A stretch of DNA of 8,354 bases, from contig CAZITV010000103.1 in the NCBI GenBank assembly GCA_964542255.1, positions 1 to 8,354 on the forward strand. Reading direction: 5' to 3'. The translations under genes and the position numbers were made by a program. Shown here piece after piece: positions 6,962 through 8,354 of the stretch (the stretch's first letter is position 1; each line of letters starts with the position of its first letter). Source of the DNA: CAYMSF01 sp964542255. Lineage in GTDB: Bacteria; Verrucomicrobiota; Lentisphaeria; Victivallales; Victivallaceae. The notes under the pieces were generated by a model that saw only the letters and a program-made list of their open reading frames with translations, had not been told where the DNA came from and ran no database searches.

Positions 6962-6976
6962 GTTCAACGGTTGAAC
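6962..6976. repeat. 15-bp palindrome between reductase and amidohydrolase genes
   Basis: GTTCAAC (6962-6968) and GTTGAAC (6970-6976) form perfect 7-bp arms around a single central G. It sits in the 44-base gap, about 20 bases before the amidohydrolase ATG. The near-absence of a loop argues against a terminator and is more like a binding site for a dimeric protein, or a mild mRNA structure. Chance is not excluded. Confidence 0.4.
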
Positions 6977-6985
6977 GGGCAGTGT

Positions 6986-8125
6986 TTAAGTGCTAATCAC
7001 TTTCTGCAGCCACTCGACGTTCGTGTAATAATCGGCAAAGAACGATGTCATCATTTTGCGCAGACCGTCTTCGCCGATTTCCCAGTTTAATGCTTCTGCG
7101 CCGAGAGCTTTTTTAACATTGGATTGGTCGAAAACGATTTCTGAGGAAAAGTAGGGCAGGAGGTCACCGAGAAATTTTGCCAACAGTTTTTCGTCGATAT
7201 GGTGACTGGATGCTACTTCTTCGACGGTGACGCCTTTCAGCTTTAATACTTTGCAGATGACTTCATCGATTAGTATAGTGCTGAGCGGACAGTCGCCGGT
7301 GATATGATAAGTCTGATTTGAAACCGGGCATTCAAACAACGCGCTGATCGCTTCCTGTACATAATCAATTGGAACAAAATAGACGTAATCAGACGGAATC
7401 GCTTTGAAACTAACCTGCAAATCAACCCATTCGGTAACATCTAATTTTAATTTCGCGCAGCGGTGACTCTTAAGCTTTGCCAGAAATTCAAGAATACGGT
7501 AGAACGCCAACGGTTTGCGAATGCGCCCGTCCAGGCGGCGGCCAATAATGATTGAAGGACGATAGACTGTAAATGGAATACCCGAAGCCCGAACTAACAG
7601 CTCCGCTTCATACTTGCTTTTTTCGTAAGAATTATTGAACCCAGAATTTACCGGGTCACCTTCCATCGCCCTGCCGTTAAGCTGTCCGGCAACATACGCG
7701 GTGCTGACATAATGGAATGTTTTAACTTTGAGCAGCTTGGCCAGCGCCAACACATTCTTGGTGCCTTCATAATTTATTTTGAAGGTTTTGCCATCGGTAT
7801 CCTTGCCTAAATTAACATCAGCTGCACAGTGAAAGACAGTATCAACTCCGGACATCAATGGATTGCTCGCCAATGCCGCCGGATCAAGGTCAACCACGTC
7901 GCCGTCAATAACTTCAATGGCGCTCATCACCGCCGTTGCAGAATCAGGGTATCCATCAAATTGGCACTGCTCAATAATGGCATTTTCAACCCGTTGCCGC
8001 GCGGTGACGGTGGAACTCTTTCGGGTCAGCACAACAATTTTCGTAGCCGGATGCTTGCGCACCAGGCTAACGGTGAATGCACTGCCAACCAATCCGGTAA
8101 CACCGGTTAAAAATATTTTTGCCAT
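6986..8125 (-). CDS. Extended SDR, thioester-reductase-like NAD(P)-dependent oxidoreductase
   Basis: Counting from the chosen ATG the protein has 379 residues. It is an extended short-chain dehydrogenase with a Rossmann fold: TGVTGLVG (7-14) is the TGxxGxxG nucleotide loop, S141 in HYVSTAYVAG is the catalytic serine region, and Y167/K171 form the YxxxK pair in NSYEKSK. The LTRKSS segment after strand 2, with Arg and Lys placed to meet a 2'-phosphate, hints at NADP(H). The overall pattern (HCAADVNLG, KINYEGTKNV, YRPSIIIG) resembles the male-sterility/thioester-reductase branch (NAD_binding_4), which reduces acyl thioesters to aldehydes or alcohols, but no carrier or adenylation domain is attached. 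The simple sugar-nucleotide epimerase/dehydratase group is the main alternative. GTG (8126-8128) directly precedes the ATG; the GGAG site at 8131-8134 is 5 bases from the ATG but only 2 from the GTG, so ATG is preferred. It is the first gene of a likely two-gene unit with the amidohydrolase. Confidence 0.88.
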   Translation of the reverse strand: MAKIFLTGVTGLVGSAFTVSLVRKHPATKIVVLTRKSSTVTARQRVENAIIEQCQFDGYPDSATAVMSAIEVIDGDVVDLDPAALASNPLMSGVDTVFHCAADVNLGKDTDGKTFKINYEGTKNVLALAKLLKVKTFHYVSTAYVAGQLNGRAMEGDPVNSGFNNSYEKSKYEAELLVRASGIPFTVYRPSIIIGRRLDGRIRKPLAFYRILEFLAKLKSHRCAKLKLDVTEWVDLQVSFKAIPSDYVYFVPIDYVQEAISALFECPVSNQTYHITGDCPLSTILIDEVICKVLKLKGVTVEEVASSHHIDEKLLAKFLGDLLPYFSSEIVFDQSNVKKALGAEALNWEIGEDGLRKMMTSFFADYYTNVEWLQKVIST

Positions 8126-8130
8126 CACTG

Positions 8131-8134
8131 CTCC
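8131..8134 (-). promoter_or_regulatory. Shine-Dalgarno site deciding the reductase start
   Basis: GGAG on the minus strand lies 5 bases from the ATG at 8125 and 2 bases from the overlapping upstream GTG at 8128. The spacing favours the ATG. Confidence 0.55.
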
Positions 8135-8354
8135 AGTGAATTTAAATATTAAATTATTTTTTATATATCAGTGCTAAGGTGTTTTTACAGCCTTTATAGC
8201 TTTTTGCTGATAACTTTTTTATATGAAATGACAAGAAACTAAGGAATTAATATAGCCGATATATTCGAGATTTTCAATTCACATAATAAAATAAATCCAG
8301 AAAAAACAACTAATCTGTAACGGTTTTGTCATCACAGTATTGGCATAATCTGAT
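8135..8354. other. Right-edge AT-rich intergenic stretch
   Basis: No supported gene, RNA or repeat is visible. The part nearest the reductase must hold its promoter; several TATA-like hexamers occur on the minus strand around 8148-8167, but none pairs with a convincing -35, so I do not name one. On the plus strand a purine-rich AAGGA near 8240 is not followed by a start codon at suitable spacing. Confidence 0.35.

Overview
This window holds seven intact protein genes from what looks like an ordinary chromosomal region of a Gram-negative bacterium. The organism guess rests on three things: a hybrid sensor kinase of the HisKA-HATPase-receiver type, an ApbE protein with an N-terminal export or anchor segment, and AT-rich intergenic DNA around moderately GC-rich genes. 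Shine-Dalgarno sites range from good (kinase, apbE, reductase) to weak or absent (racemase, amidohydrolase). The phylum cannot be fixed from the sequence; a PVC-type lineage such as Lentisphaerota is only an impression.

Layout. Bases 1-140 hold no gene I can support. From 141 to 3279 two genes lie on the minus strand: an unrecognised two-helix membrane protein (141-842) and, upstream of it in transcription order, a 759-residue hybrid histidine kinase (1000-3279). The 157-base gap between them contains a perfect 14-bp inverted repeat with a 45-base spacer. An AT-rich divergent promoter region (3280-3396) separates the kinase from a tight plus-strand cluster. That cluster is an aspartate/glutamate-type racemase (3397-4122), a XerD-type tyrosine recombinase (4125-5018) and an ApbE-type FAD:protein FMN transferase (5022-6116), with intergenic gaps of only 2 and 3 bases. 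It converges on a second minus-strand pair: an amidohydrolase-2 family TIM-barrel hydrolase (6135-6941) and, upstream of it, a stand-alone extended short-chain dehydrogenase of the thioester-reductase type (6986-8125). The last 229 bases are AT-rich and without a supported gene.

How the genes work together. The racemase, xerD and apbE are almost certainly one transcript, but their known roles (amino-acid racemisation, chromosome dimer resolution, flavinylation of exported proteins) do not form one pathway, so this is probably a housekeeping cluster. The reductase and amidohydrolase may be co-transcribed, and a 15-bp palindrome sits in their 44-base gap. The kinase has a complete phosphorelay front end but no HPt protein or separate response regulator nearby, so its output lies elsewhere.

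I see no mobile element, CRISPR array, RNA gene, toxin-antitoxin pair or recognisable defence system. The least explained items are the inverted repeat at 877-949, the unknown membrane protein, and the small palindromes in the short intergenic gaps.
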